Below, one piece after another: positions 53,128 through 62,359 of a DNA stretch of 64,000 nt. The notes beneath the pieces are model-generated. The model saw nothing but the letters and a program-made list of their open reading frames with translations, had not been told where the DNA came from and searched no databases. The position numbers and the translations under genes are program-made. This DNA comes from an uncultured Clostridia bacterium. Lineage in GTDB: Bacteria; Bacillota; Clostridia; Oscillospirales; Ruminococcaceae. The stretch's first letter is position 1. Each line of letters opens with the position of its first letter. The stretch lies in NCBI GenBank assembly GCA_944387885.1, contig CALXGR010000008.1:1-64000 (forward strand), in the 5' to 3' direction.

Positions 53128-54035
53128 TGGCGGATATGCGGGTAAACCTGCTGGGCCATACTCTCAACGGCCCGGTCATCGCCGCCAGCGGCACCTTCGG
53201 CTTCGGCCCTGAATACGCCGACATCTGCGACCTGCGGGTGCTGGGGGGCGTATCCGGCAAGGGTCTGACCCTGAACGGTCAGGCCGGCAACCTGGGAGAG
53301 CGGCTCTACGAGACCCCCTCCGGGATCATGAACTCCATCGGCCTCCAAAACCCCGGTGTCCGCCACTTCATTGAGGTGGAGCTGCCCCAGATGAAGAAGA
53401 TGGGGACCCTGGCCATTGCCAACCTGGGGGGCGCCGCCATTGAGGACTACATGGAAGGGGCCGACCTGCTCAGCCAAAGCGACGTGGACATGATCGAGCT
53501 GAACATCAGCTGCCCCAATGTAAAGCACGGGGGCGCCGCCTTGGGAATCAAGGCCGAGACTGCCGGGGAGGCCACCGCCCAGGTGCGCTCCCACTGCAAA
53601 AAGCCCCTTATCGTCAAGCTGAGCCCCCAGGCCGAAAACCTGGAAGCAGTCTGCAAGGCGGTGGAAGCTGCCGGGGCAGATGCCATCAGCCTGACCAACA
53701 CCTTCTCCGCCTGCGCCATTAACCTGGAGAAGCGGAAACCCGTCTTCAACAACATTTTCGCCGGCCTTTCCGGTCCTGCCATCCGGCCCATCGCTCTGCG
53801 GATGGTCTGGCAGGCTGTGGGGGCTGTCTCCATCCCGGTCATCGGAATGGGCGGCATCGCCACCGGACGGGATGCCCTGGAATTCATTATGGCAGGCGCT
53901 GCCTGCGTTCAGGTGGGCGCTGCCAGCTTTGCGGACCCCGCCGCCTGTGTCCGTATCACCCGGGAAATGGAAGCCTGGATGGACAAAAAGGGGGTAAAGA
54001 ACCTGGACGAGATCCGGGGCTGCGCCCGGGGATGA
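53127..54035 (+). CDS. pyrD: Dihydroorotate dehydrogenase B, catalytic subunit
   Basis: FMN enzyme of class 1B that oxidises dihydroorotate to orotate. The 302-residue product has IAASGTFGFG, NSIGLQNPG, the active-site Cys in NISCPNVKHGG, and IGMGGIATGRDALEF for FMN phosphate. Pairing with PyrK confirms class 1B. GGAGG lies just upstream of the start. Last gene of the first pyr unit. Confidence 0.97.
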   Translation: MADMRVNLLGHTLNGPVIAASGTFGFGPEYADICDLRVLGGVSGKGLTLNGQAGNLGERLYETPSGIMNSIGLQNPGVRHFIEVELPQMKKMGTLAIANLGGAAIEDYMEGADLLSQSDVDMIELNISCPNVKHGGAALGIKAETAGEATAQVRSHCKKPLIVKLSPQAENLEAVCKAVEAAGADAISLTNTFSACAINLEKRKPVFNNIFAGLSGPAIRPIALRMVWQAVGAVSIPVIGMGGIATGRDALEFIMAGAACVQVGAASFADPAACVRITREMEAWMDKKGVKNLDEIRGCARG

Positions 54036-54049
54036 ATATTTATTCATCC
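54030..54049 (+). other. Palindrome over the pyrD stop codon
   Basis: GGATGAATA (54030-54038) and TATTCATCC (54041-54049) form a perfect inverted repeat including the TGA stop. There is no T run; a role in mRNA end protection or processing is possible. Confidence 0.5.
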
Positions 54050-54155
54050 AGATTGCAAGGAACCGCCGGTTTTAAACCAGCAACAAGCCCTGTTTAGGGG
54101 GGTTAATATTTATGCAGTTTATTTATTTTAATCTGCATATTATACAAACAGATTC

Positions 54156-54184
54156 TTGAAATCGTCTGTGAAATAGGGTATACT
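54156..54184 (+). promoter_or_regulatory. Promoter of pyrE-carAB
   Basis: TTGAAA (54156-54161), 17-base spacer, TATACT (54179-54184). Confidence 0.75.
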
Positions 54185-54217
54185 GTATTTTTGAAGAAAC
54201 ATGAGGGAGGAAGTACC

Positions 54218-54817
54218 ATGCGTGATGCTCGTGAAATTTTGAAGGAATGTGAAGCTTTTCTGGAGGGACATTTCCTGCTGTCCAGCGGACGGCATTCCAG
54301 CGCCTACTGCCAGATGGCTTTTCTGCAGCAGTACCCTGACAAGTGCGCTCAGGTCATGGAGCAGGTGGCCCAGAAGCTGAAGGACCAGAACATTGAGGTG
54401 GATGTGATTGTGGGACCTGCCATGGGCGGCATCGTTTACGCCTACGAGCTGGGCCGTCAGCTGGGCAAGCGGGCCATCTTCACCGAGCGGGTGGACAACG
54501 TCATGAGCCTGAAGCGGTTCGCCATCCATCCCGGCGAGCGGTGCATCATTGCCGAGGACGTGGTGACCACCGGTATTTCCAGCCTGGAGACCAAGCGGGT
54601 CATTGAGGAAGCCGGCGGAATCTGCCTGGGCATCACCTGCGTGGTGGACCGGACCAAGGCCGAGGCTCCCAGCCCCATTCCCATTCTGGCCAGCGCCCTC
54701 AAGCTGGACCTGCCCAACTATCTCCCTGAGGAGTGCCCCATCTGCGCCGAGGGCAAGCTGCCCCTGGTCCACCTGGGAAGCCGGAAGATGAACCAGCAGG
54801 CCAAGCAGACCCTGTAA
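54218..54817 (+). CDS. pyrE: Orotate phosphoribosyltransferase
   Basis: Joins orotate to PRPP to form OMP. The 199-residue product has FLLSSGRHSSAYCQM, VGPAMGGIVYAYELG, FTERVDNVMSLKRF and the PRPP loop IIAEDVVTTGISS. The start is the ATG at 54218 with GGGAGG at 7 bases. It has its own promoter after pyrD and leads into carAB. Confidence 0.96.
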   Translation: MRDAREILKECEAFLEGHFLLSSGRHSSAYCQMAFLQQYPDKCAQVMEQVAQKLKDQNIEVDVIVGPAMGGIVYAYELGRQLGKRAIFTERVDNVMSLKRFAIHPGERCIIAEDVVTTGISSLETKRVIEEAGGICLGITCVVDRTKAEAPSPIPILASALKLDLPNYLPEECPICAEGKLPLVHLGSRKMNQQAKQTL

Positions 54818-54862
54818 TGGCCCCTTCCCCTTTTCAAAACTAATGCCAGCGAGGTTTACAAG

Positions 54863-55963
54863 ATGAACGCTTATCTGCTTTTAGCCAATGGTCAGGTCCT
54901 GACCGGGAAAAGCATTGGACAGACCGGAACCACCATCGGCGAGGTGGTCTTTGCCACCGGCATGGTGGGATTCCAGGAGACCCTCACCGACCCCAGCTAC
55001 TACGGTCAGATCATTACCCAGACCTATCCCCTTATCGGGAACTACGGAATGAACGACCAGGACTATGAAAGCGACAAAATCTGGGCCAAGGGATACATTG
55101 TCCGGCAGGCCTGCCAGACCCCCAGCAACTTCCGCTGCCAGATGACCCTGGACGCTTTCCTGAAACAGCATAACATTATCGGCCTGGAAGGCATCGACAC
55201 CCGGGCTTTGACCAAAATTCTCCGCACCGCCGGTGTTATGAACGGGGCCATCACCACCGAGTTTGATCCCCGCAACGACCAGGCCCGGACTGCCGCCCTG
55301 TTGGAGGAAATTCGCTCCTACGCCATTCTGGACGCCGTCAAGGCGGTGACCTGCGCTCAGCCCTCGGTCCACAATCCCCAGGGCCGGTACCATGTGGCCC
55401 TTCTGGACCTGGGCTGCAAGAACAACATTGTCCGGTGTCTGGCAAAGCGGGACTGCAAGGTCACCGTTCTGCCCGGCAACGCTTCCCCTGCCCAGGTGCT
55501 GGAGCTGAACCCGGACGGCATCATGCTCTCCAACGGTCCCGGAGACCCTGCGGAGAATGTGGAAATCATCGCCAACATCCGCACTCTTATGGAGAGCGGC
55601 ATCCCCACCTTCGGCATCTGCCTGGGCCACCAGCTGACCGCTCTGGCCGCCGGTGCCAGGACTGAGAAGCTGAAGTTCGGTCACCGGGGGGCCAACCAGC
55701 CTGTCACCGACCACACCGACGGCCGCACCTACATTACCAGCCAGAACCACGGCTACGCCGTAGTGTCCGATTCTGTGCCCCCCGAGATGGGGAAGGTGAG
55801 CCATCTGAACGCCAACGACGGCACCTGCGAAGGGGTGGAGTACGCCGCCTGGAACTGCTTCACCGTTCAGTTCCATCCTGAGGCCAACGGCGGCCCCAAG
55901 GACACCGAATATCTCTTTGACCGCTTTGTGGAGCGGATCAAAGCCGGAAAGGAGGGGGAATAA
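54863..55963 (+). CDS. carA: Carbamoyl phosphate synthase, small (glutaminase) subunit
   Basis: Releases ammonia from glutamine for CarB. The 366-residue product has the N-terminal CarA domain (GMVGFQETLTDPSY) and class I glutaminase with catalytic Cys in FGICLGHQ and His in VQFHPEANGGP. It ends in a one-base overlap with carB. It stands after pyrE by 45 bases, so synthesis serves pyrimidines here; arginine genes are not beside it. Confidence 0.97.
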   Translation: MNAYLLLANGQVLTGKSIGQTGTTIGEVVFATGMVGFQETLTDPSYYGQIITQTYPLIGNYGMNDQDYESDKIWAKGYIVRQACQTPSNFRCQMTLDAFLKQHNIIGLEGIDTRALTKILRTAGVMNGAITTEFDPRNDQARTAALLEEIRSYAILDAVKAVTCAQPSVHNPQGRYHVALLDLGCKNNIVRCLAKRDCKVTVLPGNASPAQVLELNPDGIMLSNGPGDPAENVEIIANIRTLMESGIPTFGICLGHQLTALAAGARTEKLKFGHRGANQPVTDHTDGRTYITSQNHGYAVVSDSVPPEMGKVSHLNANDGTCEGVEYAAWNCFTVQFHPEANGGPKDTEYLFDRFVERIKAGKEGE

Positions 55964-58900
55964 TGCCTAAAGACCCCAGTATTAAAAAGGTATTGGTGAT
56001 CGGTTCCGGTCCCATTATCATCGGCCAGGCCGCCGAGTTCGACTACTCCGGCACCCAGGCCTGCCGTGCCCTGAAAAGCGAAGGGATCGAGGTAGTGCTG
56101 GTCAACAGCAACCCCGCCACCATCATGACTGACCCGGACATTGCGGATCATGTATACATTGAGCCCCTCAACGCCGAGACCGTCACCCGGATCATTGAGA
56201 AGGAGCGGCCCGACTCCATCCTGCCCAACCTGGGCGGTCAGACCGGCCTGAACCTGTCCATGGAACTGGCCCGTGGAGGCGTTCTGGATAAATACGGGGT
56301 CCGGCTGCTGGCCTGCCGTCCCGACACCATCGACCGTGCCGAGGACCGTCAGCTCTTCAAGGACACCATGGAGAAGCTCCACCAGCCCATCATCCCCTCC
56401 AAGGTGGTGGAGAACCTGGGGGATGCCCTCCAGTTTGCCGGCAAAATCGGCTATCCCGTCATTGTCCGCCCTGCCTTCACCATGGGCGGCACCGGCGGCG
56501 GCATCTGCGAGGATGCGGAAAAGCTCCACGAAATCGCCACCAACGGCCTGCGCCTTTCCCCCATTCATCAGATTCTGGTGGAAAAGTGCATCTCCGGCTG
56601 GAAGGAAATCGAGTACGAGGTAATGCGGGATTCCAAGGGGAATGTGATCACCGTATGTAACATGGAAAACCTGGACCCTGTGGGCATCCACACCGGTGAC
56701 TCCATCGTTGTGGCTCCCAGCCAGACCCTCAGCGACCGGGAGTATCAGATGCTCCGCACCGCCGCTCTGGACATTATCACCGAGCTGGGCATTGAGGGCG
56801 GCTGCAACTGCCAGTTTGCCCTGAAACCGGACAGCTTTGAGTATGCGGTCATCGAGGTCAACCCTCGTGTGTCCCGCTCCTCCGCCCTGGCCAGTAAGGC
56901 CACCGGCTACCCCATTGCCAAGGTGGCCACCAAAATTGCCATCGGCTACACCCTGGACGAGATCATCAACGAGGTGACCGGGGAGACCTGCGCCTGCTTT
57001 GAGCCCGCTCTGGACTATGTGGTGGTCAAGTACCCCAAGTGGCCCTTTGACAAGTTCGTTTACGCCCACAAGGACCTGGGCACCCAGATGATGGCCACCG
57101 GTGAGGTCATGGCCATCGGCAACAACTTTGAACATGCCCTTATGAAGGCCGTTTCCAGCATTGAGCTGGGCCTGGAGACCATGACCCTGCCCGCCTTTGA
57201 AAGCTGGGAGACCCCCGACATCATTGACCATCTCCATGTGCAGGATTCCGAGCGTGCCTTCTGTGTCTACGAGGCCCTCAAGCGGGGCGTTCCCCACGAG
57301 GTCATCTACGACATTACCAAAATCGACCACTGGTTCCTGGACAAGATGCAGAACCTGGCCAACCTGGAAAATGCCCTCAAGTCCCAGCCCCTCACCCAGG
57401 AACTGTACAACCAGGCCAAGGAAATGGGCTTTTTGGACAAGACCATCTCCCGTCTGTACGGGGTGAAGGAACTGCCCTGGCACCGGACCGCCTCCTTCAA
57501 GATGGTTGACACCTGCGCCGCTGAGTTCAACGCCAAGACCCCCTACTTCTACTCCACCTACGATGAGGTGAACGAGGGCGAGGAGTTCATTGCCGAGCAC
57601 AGCGACCCCAAGAAGAAGAAAATCCTGGTATTCGGTTCCGGTCCCATCCGTATCGGCCAGGGCATTGAGTTCGACTACTGCTCTGTCCACGCCGTATGGA
57701 CCCTGAAACAGAACGGCTGCGAGGCCATTCTGGTCAACAACAACCCCGAGACCGTATCCACCGACTTTGACACCGGCGACCGGCTCTACTTTGACCCCCT
57801 GAACCCGGAGAGCGTGGACAACATCATTGCCACCGAAAAGCCGGACGGCTGTGTGGTCCAGTTCGGCGGTCAGACCGCCATCAAGCTGGCCACCCACATG
57901 GACAAAATCGGCCTGCCCATTCTGGGCACCCCCGCCGATGCCATTGACGAGGCCGAGGACCGGGAACGGTTTGACGAGCTGCTGGAGCGGTGCGGAATCC
58001 CCCGTCCCGAAGGCCGGACCGTCTTCAACACCGAGGAGGCCCTCAAGGCCGCTGACGAGCTGGGCTTCCCTGTCCTGCTCCGTCCCAGCTATGTTCTGGG
58101 CGGTCAGAACATGATCGTGGCCTACAACACCGCCGACGTGGTGGAGTACATGGGCGTTATTATGGCTCATGTGGACATGGACCACCCCGTCCTTATGGAC
58201 AAATATATTCTGGGCACCGAGTGCGAAGTGGATGCCATCTGCGACGGTGAGGACTTCCTCATCCCCGGCATTATGGAGCATGTGGAGCGGACCGGCATCC
58301 ATTCCGGCGACTCCATCAGTGTCTATCCTCCCCAGCATCTCAGCCCCAGCGTGATCCGGACCCTGGTGGACTACACCGGCCGGTTTGCCCGGGAGCTGAA
58401 GGTGGTTGGTCTGGTCAACGTCCAGTACGCTGTCCAGAACGGCAAGGTATACGTCATCGAGGTCAACCCCCGGTCCAGCCGTACCGTCCCCTACATCAGC
58501 AAGGTCACCGGCATTCCCATGGTGGAGCTGGCTGTCCGCTGCACCCTGGGCGAGAAGCTGAAGGACATGGGCTACGGCACCGGTCTCTTCCCCGACGCCC
58601 CCTATGTGGCAGTCAAGGTCCCCGTATTCAGCTTTGAGAAGCTCCACGGAGTGGACACCATGCTGGGACCCGAGATGAAGTCCACCGGCGAGGTGCTGGG
58701 CATTGCCCCCACCTACAAGGAAGCCCTTCTCAAGGGTCTGGTGGCCGCCGGTTACCAGTTCAAGAAGCCCGGTCCCGGCAGCTGTGTCATCCTGACCGTG
58801 AAGGACAGCGACAAGCCCGAGATTCTGGACCTGGCCTGGAAGCTGAAGGACTACGGCTACAAGCTGTACGGCACCGAGGGCACCTGCCGGTTCCTGAACA

Positions 58901-59208
58901 AGCACATGGTGGCCTGCAACATGGTCCGTCAGATGAGCGGCGACCGTCCCAATGTGGTGGACCTGCTGGAAAGCGGACTGGTGGATTACATCATCAGCAC
59001 CAGCGCCAAGGGCCGTGATCCCAGCCGGGACAGCGTAAAGTTCCGCCGGAAGGCCTGCGAGCTGAGCATCCCCACCCTGACTGCTCTGGACACTGCCAAT
59101 GTACTGGTGGATGCCCTGCGGGGTGACCATGACATCAGCACCATCCCCCTGGTGGACATTGCCGATCTGGCCAAGGAGAACGCCCGCCGCCGTCTGGCCA
59201 AGGGCTAA
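55963..59208 (+). CDS. carB: Carbamoyl phosphate synthase, large subunit
   Basis: Forms carbamoyl phosphate from bicarbonate, ammonia and 2 ATP. The 1081-residue product has two homologous ATP-grasp halves (GSGPIIIGQAAEFDYSG near 15 and GSGPIRIGQGIEFDYCS near 560), EVNPRVSRSSALASK and EVNPRSSRTVP metal-binding segments, and a C-terminal allosteric MGS-like domain. Length and order are standard. Terminator follows. Confidence 0.98.
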   Translation: MPKDPSIKKVLVIGSGPIIIGQAAEFDYSGTQACRALKSEGIEVVLVNSNPATIMTDPDIADHVYIEPLNAETVTRIIEKERPDSILPNLGGQTGLNLSMELARGGVLDKYGVRLLACRPDTIDRAEDRQLFKDTMEKLHQPIIPSKVVENLGDALQFAGKIGYPVIVRPAFTMGGTGGGICEDAEKLHEIATNGLRLSPIHQILVEKCISGWKEIEYEVMRDSKGNVITVCNMENLDPVGIHTGDSIVVAPSQTLSDREYQMLRTAALDIITELGIEGGCNCQFALKPDSFEYAVIEVNPRVSRSSALASKATGYPIAKVATKIAIGYTLDEIINEVTGETCACFEPALDYVVVKYPKWPFDKFVYAHKDLGTQMMATGEVMAIGNNFEHALMKAVSSIELGLETMTLPAFESWETPDIIDHLHVQDSERAFCVYEALKRGVPHEVIYDITKIDHWFLDKMQNLANLENALKSQPLTQELYNQAKEMGFLDKTISRLYGVKELPWHRTASFKMVDTCAAEFNAKTPYFYSTYDEVNEGEEFIAEHSDPKKKKILVFGSGPIRIGQGIEFDYCSVHAVWTLKQNGCEAILVNNNPETVSTDFDTGDRLYFDPLNPESVDNIIATEKPDGCVVQFGGQTAIKLATHMDKIGLPILGTPADAIDEAEDRERFDELLERCGIPRPEGRTVFNTEEALKAADELGFPVLLRPSYVLGGQNMIVAYNTADVVEYMGVIMAHVDMDHPVLMDKYILGTECEVDAICDGEDFLIPGIMEHVERTGIHSGDSISVYPPQHLSPSVIRTLVDYTGRFARELKVVGLVNVQYAVQNGKVYVIEVNPRSSRTVPYISKVTGIPMVELAVRCTLGEKLKDMGYGTGLFPDAPYVAVKVPVFSFEKLHGVDTMLGPEMKSTGEVLGIAPTYKEALLKGLVAAGYQFKKPGPGSCVILTVKDSDKPEILDLAWKLKDYGYKLYGTEGTCRFLNKHMVACNMVRQMSGDRPNVVDLLESGLVDYIISTSAKGRDPSRDSVKFRRKACELSIPTLTALDTANVLVDALRGDHDISTIPLVDIADLAKENARRRLAKG

Positions 59209-59228
59209 CATTCCCCAATAACCTGACA

Positions 59229-59267
59229 CTGACCGCTTGCAGCCCCTGCTTGTAAGCGGTCAGTTTT
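59229..59267 (+). terminator. Terminator after carB
   Basis: CTGACCGCTT (59229-59238) pairs with AAGCGGTCAG (59254-59263), followed by TTTT. Confidence 0.8.
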
Positions 59268-59285
59268 GATTGGAGGTGCTTTTTT

Positions 59286-61211
59286 ATGCCTGATATGGAG
59301 GAATACCGGAAAGCCCAAAAAATGGGCCTGCGGGAATACCGGTCCAGTGTGGCCGCCGGAATCTATCCCTATCCCCAGGTCCTGGACGATATTCTCCAGA
59401 ACACCGGCTCCACCCGGCAGGAGTCTTTGGGGGTAGTGGACATTCCCCTGGAACTGATCAAAGGGACCCGGTCTGAGGGGCGGAAAACCGCTTTTTCCCG
59501 GTCCTTCCTTCCCCTGCTGAGAGTGGACACGGAATTTGCGGTCAAGTGGGCCAACCTTTTCCAGGCCCAGATGGAGGAGGGCATCCGGGACCCCATCCAA
59601 GCCTATGAATTCATGGGCCGGTTCTATGTGGAGGAGGGTAACAAGCGGGTCTCGGTGATGGCCTATCTGGGAGCCGTCTCCATCTCGGGGCAGGTCACCC
59701 GGCTGGTCCCACCCAAGACCGGTTCCGTCCAGAGTATCCTCTACTACGAATACATGGACTTCTACCGGGACACCGGGATAAACTATCTCATTATGACCCG
59801 CCCGGGAAGCTACCGGCAGATCTGCCGCCAGCTGAACATTCAGCCCGGCACTCCCTGGACCCCTGACCAGCGGGCGGATTTTTACTCTGCCTACTACCGG
59901 TTCCGGAAGGTCTACCGCCAGTCCCCTCTGGAGGGGGTAACGGTGGGAGAGGCCCTGGTCACCTATCTGTCCCTCTACCCCTACCGGGAGCTGTCCCAGC
60001 TGTCCGACCAGGCTCTGGGCCGGCGGCTGGCCCGGCTCCGCCCTGAATTGCAGGCGGCAGGGCAGGACCCGGCCCGGACGGTTTCCATGGAGCTGGAGCC
60101 TCACCAGGAGCCTGCTCTCTCCGCCCCCGCCCGGCTTCTGGAAAAGCTGTATGCGCCCAAGCTGAAGGTAGCCTTCCTCTACGAGAAGGAACCGGGCACC
60201 AGCCCCTGGACCGCCGCCCACGAGTTTGGCCGGTGTCAGGCCGGGGAGACCATGGGGGACCGGGTGGAGACCTACGCCTATCCCAATGTGGAGGTAGGGG
60301 TAAACGATCAGGAAATGGTGGAGCAGGCCATTGCCAAGGGCTGTTCCATCATCTTTACCACCACCCCCAAGCTGATGCAGACCAGCCTGAAAGCGGCAGT
60401 GGAACACCCAGAGATCAAGTTTCTCAATTGCAGTCTCAACATGCCCTACCCCTCGGTGAAAACCTATTATATGCGGGTGTATGAGGCCAAGTTCCTGCTG
60501 GGAGCCATCGCTGGGGCCATGACCCCTGACGGAAAAATCGGATACCTGGCCCAATATCCCATTTACGGAGCGCTGGCCGAGATCAACGCCTTTGCCCTGG
60601 GCGCTGCCATGGTCAACCAGCAGGCCCGGATCTATCTCCGGTGGAGCTGTGTCGACCAGGAGCAGGACCCGGAGGAATGGTTCCTCTCCCAGGGAATACG
60701 GCTTATCTGCCACCGGGATATGAGCCCTCCCAGTGGTCCGGACAAACAGTTCGGCCTTTACCGGGTCCGGGAGGACGGCACCCGGGAGGACCTGGCCGCT
60801 CCCTTCTGGCACTGGGGCCGATATTATGAGCGGCTGTTGGAACTGCTGCTGGGCAGAGTCTGGCCCTCCCGCAGCCAGGAGGTCCAGGCGGTGAACTATT
60901 GGTGGGGAATGGCCAGCGGAGTGGTGGACCTGCTTACCAGCCGAAGCCTGCCCGCCCCGGTGGCCCGTCTGTCCCGGCTCCTCAAAGAGGGCATCAAGTC
61001 CGGAGAGCTGGACCCCTTTGACCTGCCTCTCACCGACCAGGCAGGGACACTCCGGCATGAAGGGGGCTCCATGGCCCCCGAGGCCATCCTTCACATGAAC
61101 TGGCTGCTGGACCGGGTGGAAGGGTCTCTCCCCCGCCGGGACCAGCTGATCCCCGCTGCCCTGCCTTTGGTAGAGCTGCAGGGCATCCTTCCCCAGGAAT
61201 CCCAAGAATAA
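59286..61211 (+). CDS. ParB-like domain fused to a BMP/PnrA-type nucleoside-binding domain (cytoplasmic)
   Basis: A 641-residue protein with no signal peptide or lipobox. Residues about 48-145 look ParB/sulfiredoxin-like (VVDIPLELIKGTRSEGR, EEGNKRVSVMAYLGA). Residues 150-285 are a basic helical linker. Residues about 292-545 match BMP/PnrA basic membrane lipoproteins that bind nucleosides (KVAFLYE, TTTPKLMQTSLKA, EAKFLLGAIAGAMT, GKIGYLAQYPIYGALAEINAFALGA). Such a domain is normally extracytoplasmic and part of an ABC importer, absent here. GGAGG precedes the ATG. It follows the pyr/car genes, so a cytoplasmic nucleoside sensor or regulator is plausible but unproven. Confidence 0.82.
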   Translation: MPDMEEYRKAQKMGLREYRSSVAAGIYPYPQVLDDILQNTGSTRQESLGVVDIPLELIKGTRSEGRKTAFSRSFLPLLRVDTEFAVKWANLFQAQMEEGIRDPIQAYEFMGRFYVEEGNKRVSVMAYLGAVSISGQVTRLVPPKTGSVQSILYYEYMDFYRDTGINYLIMTRPGSYRQICRQLNIQPGTPWTPDQRADFYSAYYRFRKVYRQSPLEGVTVGEALVTYLSLYPYRELSQLSDQALGRRLARLRPELQAAGQDPARTVSMELEPHQEPALSAPARLLEKLYAPKLKVAFLYEKEPGTSPWTAAHEFGRCQAGETMGDRVETYAYPNVEVGVNDQEMVEQAIAKGCSIIFTTTPKLMQTSLKAAVEHPEIKFLNCSLNMPYPSVKTYYMRVYEAKFLLGAIAGAMTPDGKIGYLAQYPIYGALAEINAFALGAAMVNQQARIYLRWSCVDQEQDPEEWFLSQGIRLICHRDMSPPSGPDKQFGLYRVREDGTREDLAAPFWHWGRYYERLLELLLGRVWPSRSQEVQAVNYWWGMASGVVDLLTSRSLPAPVARLSRLLKEGIKSGELDPFDLPLTDQAGTLRHEGGSMAPEAILHMNWLLDRVEGSLPRRDQLIPAALPLVELQGILPQESQE

Positions 61212-61227
61212 ATTGGAGGTGTCAGAA

Positions 61228-61830
61228 GTGAAAATACTGGCCATCTCGGACACAGAAGAAAAATACCTTTGGGATTATTACAAGCCCGGACGATTCGACG
61301 GCCTGGACCTGATCCTGGCAGCCGGAGACCTGGACCGGCGATATCTGGAATTCATCGCCACCATGTCCAAAGCTCCGGTGCTTTATGTGCCGGGGAACCA
61401 CGACGGCAGCTATCTGACCCAGCCTCCCCAGGGCTGCCAGTGCATTGACGACAAGCTGGTGGTGTTCCAGGGCGTGCGTATTCTGGGCCTGGGGGGAAGC
61501 ATGAAATACAATGGAGGCGCCTACCAGTATTCGGAATGGGAAATGGGCTTGCGGATCGCCCGCCGCCGGATGGATCTGTGGCGGCACAAGGGGATAGATA
61601 TTCTCCTGACCCATTCCCCCGCCTTTGGCCGGAACGATGCCACCGACCGGGCTCACACCGGCTTTGACTGCTTCAATGACCTGGTCCAGGTCTACCAGCC
61701 CGCCTTCCACATTTACGGTCACGTCCACACCAGCTACATGGGAGGCAAGACCCCGCTGGAGCGTGTGGGCACCACCCGGCTGATCAACGCCTGCAGACGG
61801 GTGATCCTGGATTATCCGCCCCGGCCCTGA
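61228..61830 (+). CDS. Calcineurin-like metallophosphoesterase
   Basis: A 200-residue phosphoesterase with GDLDRRY (33-39), VPGNHDGSY (55-63), LTHSP and GHVHTSYMGG metal motifs. The first motif reads SDTEE, with Glu where the usual D-x-H has His, so one metal ligand differs. A GTG start at 61228 with GGAGG at 8 bases is preferred over a TTG at 61213 that overlaps the binding site. It lies 16 bases after the ParB-like/BMP fusion gene and is likely cotranscribed; its substrate could be a nucleotide second messenger, by inference only. Confidence 0.88.
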   Translation: MKILAISDTEEKYLWDYYKPGRFDGLDLILAAGDLDRRYLEFIATMSKAPVLYVPGNHDGSYLTQPPQGCQCIDDKLVVFQGVRILGLGGSMKYNGGAYQYSEWEMGLRIARRRMDLWRHKGIDILLTHSPAFGRNDATDRAHTGFDCFNDLVQVYQPAFHIYGHVHTSYMGGKTPLERVGTTRLINACRRVILDYPPRP

Positions 61831-61846
61831 GCTTTTGAACAGACTA

Positions 61847-61881
61847 AAAGACACCGGGGATTTTCTTCCCCTGTGTCTTTC
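61847..61881 (+). terminator. Terminator after the phosphoesterase gene
   Basis: AAAGACACcGGGG pairs with CCCCtGTGTCTTT (one mismatch), followed by a T-rich stretch. Confidence 0.8.
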
Positions 61882-61923
61882 GGTTTGTTTCGGCATCCCA
61901 TTTTTTAAGGTTTTCCAAAGGTG

Positions 61924-61952
61924 TTGAAAAAAAGAATCATTCGTGATATGAT
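61924..61952 (+). promoter_or_regulatory. Promoter of the Fur-family gene
   Basis: TTGAAA (61924-61929), 17-base spacer, TATGAT (61947-61952) with TGA extended -10. ATCAT and ATGAT around it form a weak inverted repeat that could be an operator. Confidence 0.7.
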
Positions 61953-61984
61953 ACATAAAACCCTATTAGAAAGGAGTCCTGCTT

Positions 61985-62356
61985 ATGACCAAAAAGCGGC
62001 AGCTGATTCTGGATATTATCAACCAGAGCACCGACCATCTCTCCGCTGAGCAGATTTTCCTCAAGGCCCGGCAGGTCTATCCTCAGATTGCCCTTTCCAC
62101 CATCTACAATAATCTGGCCGCCCTGGTGGAGATGGGAGCTATTCGGCAGCTTCGGGTTCAATCCGACTTTGACCGGTATGACCGGGCCACCCGTCACGAC
62201 CATCTGGTCTGTCAGGAGTGCGGCCAGGTCTCCGACCTGTTCTGGGAGGACCTTACCCGCCGTCTGGAGCGGCAGGTGGGCGGAAAGGTGCTGGGCTATG
62301 AGCTGAACATCCAGTACCTCTGTCCCCGGTGCAAGGCCAAGCTGGAGGCCAAATGA
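61985..62356 (+). CDS. Fur-family transcriptional regulator (PerR-like)
   Basis: A 123-residue regulator, shorter than typical Fur (140-150). The N-terminal winged helix has LSAEQIFLKARQVYPQIALSTIYNNLAALVEMG (cited as residues 19-51), then the dimerisation domain with HDHLVCQECG (C76, C79) and CPRC (C113, C116), the structural zinc site. H71, H73 and D84 could bind regulatory metal. GAAAGGAG precedes the ATG. PerR-like peroxide sensing or iron/zinc control cannot be told apart here. It is followed by a thermonuclease gene 3 bases later. Confidence 0.9.
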   Translation: MTKKRQLILDIINQSTDHLSAEQIFLKARQVYPQIALSTIYNNLAALVEMGAIRQLRVQSDFDRYDRATRHDHLVCQECGQVSDLFWEDLTRRLERQVGGKVLGYELNIQYLCPRCKAKLEAK

Positions 62357-62359
62357 CCC

